Origin: Gemmobacter sp.
GTDB taxonomy: Bacteria > Pseudomonadota > Alphaproteobacteria > Rhodobacterales > Rhodobacteraceae
Length of the DNA: 5,420 bases
NCBI GenBank assembly: GCA_003509785.1
Contig: DOMY01000282.1
Span: 1,061 to 6,480 of the forward strand
Direction: 5' to 3'
Shown here: positions 5,261 to 5,420 of the stretch, piece after piece
Position numbering within the stretch: the first letter of the stretch is position 1
How the letters are laid out: each line of letters starts with the position of its first letter
Made by a program: the position numbers and the translations under genes
The notes under the pieces: generated by a model
Databases searched by the model: none
What the model saw: only the letters and a program-made list of their open reading frames with translations
Told to the model about the DNA's origin: nothing

Positions 5261-5420
5261 ATGCAGCCGGATCACTGTTTCACCGAAACCCTGCCCTCGG
5301 GCGAAAACCCGGTGCGTGACTGGGGCCGCCACGCGATCGAACTGCTGCTGGGCGATGCCCGCCGTTCGGCCGATACCCATATGATAAAGCCTGTTTTCAA
5401 GGGCTTGCCGGGGATTTCCA
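5261..5420 (+). CDS. PLP-dependent cysteine synthase-family enzyme, Cds1-like, 5' part only (window edge)
   Basis: An ATG one base after the ridA stop opens a frame that stays open for 53 codons to the window edge. The peptide contains NPVRDWGRHAIELLLGDARR (16-35) followed by SADTHMIKPVF (36-46). From memory this matches the N-terminus of fold-type II PLP enzymes annotated as cysteine synthase family, including mycobacterial L-cysteine desulfhydrase Cds1 (Rv3684), which has a similar RDW...DARRSADTHL stretch. The PLP lysine and substrate loop are outside the window, so activity cannot be checked. If it is a beta-eliminating lyase it would yield 2-aminoacrylate, the substrate of the adjacent RidA. 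The G-run at 5250-5254 inside the ridA end may act as ribosome binding site. Translational coupling with ridA is very likely. Alternatives are a cysteine or cystathionine synthase, or a D-amino acid ammonia-lyase-type enzyme. Confidence 0.75.
   Translation, partial: MQPDHCFTETLPSGENPVRDWGRHAIELLLGDARRSADTHMIKPVFKGLPGIS

Overview
The window looks like chromosomal DNA of a GC-rich alphaproteobacterium, most likely of the Rhodobacter/Paracoccus group. This is an inference from the strong G/C third-position codon bias, the style of the protein sequences and the compact operon layout; no rRNA or other taxonomic marker is present. All genes share the same base and codon character, and I see no mobile element, tRNA, rRNA, CRISPR array or sign of recent transfer.

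Layout. At the left edge, on the minus strand, lies the N-terminal two thirds of a LysR-type regulator (start at 585, cut off by the window edge). A 118-base AT-richer divergent intergenic region (586-703) separates it from a plus-strand run that fills the rest of the window. The run is: a uroporphyrinogen-decarboxylase-fold (UroD/MtaA-like) protein (704-1735); a 163-base spacer with several inverted repeats; a complete tripartite tricarboxylate transporter in the order tctC-tctB-tctA (1899-2858, 2849-3322, 3319-4815), with overlapping B and A genes; a 60-base spacer with a strong GC hairpin; a RidA enamine/imine deaminase (4876-5259); and, one base later, the start of a PLP-dependent enzyme resembling cysteine synthase/cysteine desulfhydrase (Cds1-like), cut off by the right edge.

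How the genes may work together. The TctCBA system would import a carboxylate from the periplasm. The UroD-fold protein probably acts on a one-carbon or carboxyl group rather than in haem synthesis: it carries an HxH...C pattern similar to the zinc site of corrinoid-linked methyltransferases. The PLP enzyme, if a beta-eliminating lyase, would release 2-aminoacrylate, which RidA hydrolyses to pyruvate and ammonia. The LysR protein is the likely local regulator. The substrate of the locus is not known from sequence.

The most notable non-coding observation is that both main intergenic regions carry an inverted repeat of the same design, TAYCGTGA-N10-TYACGRWA (616-641 and 1818-1843). One lies in front of the UroD-fold gene and one in front of tctC. 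This suggests a common regulator, plausibly the LysR protein itself.
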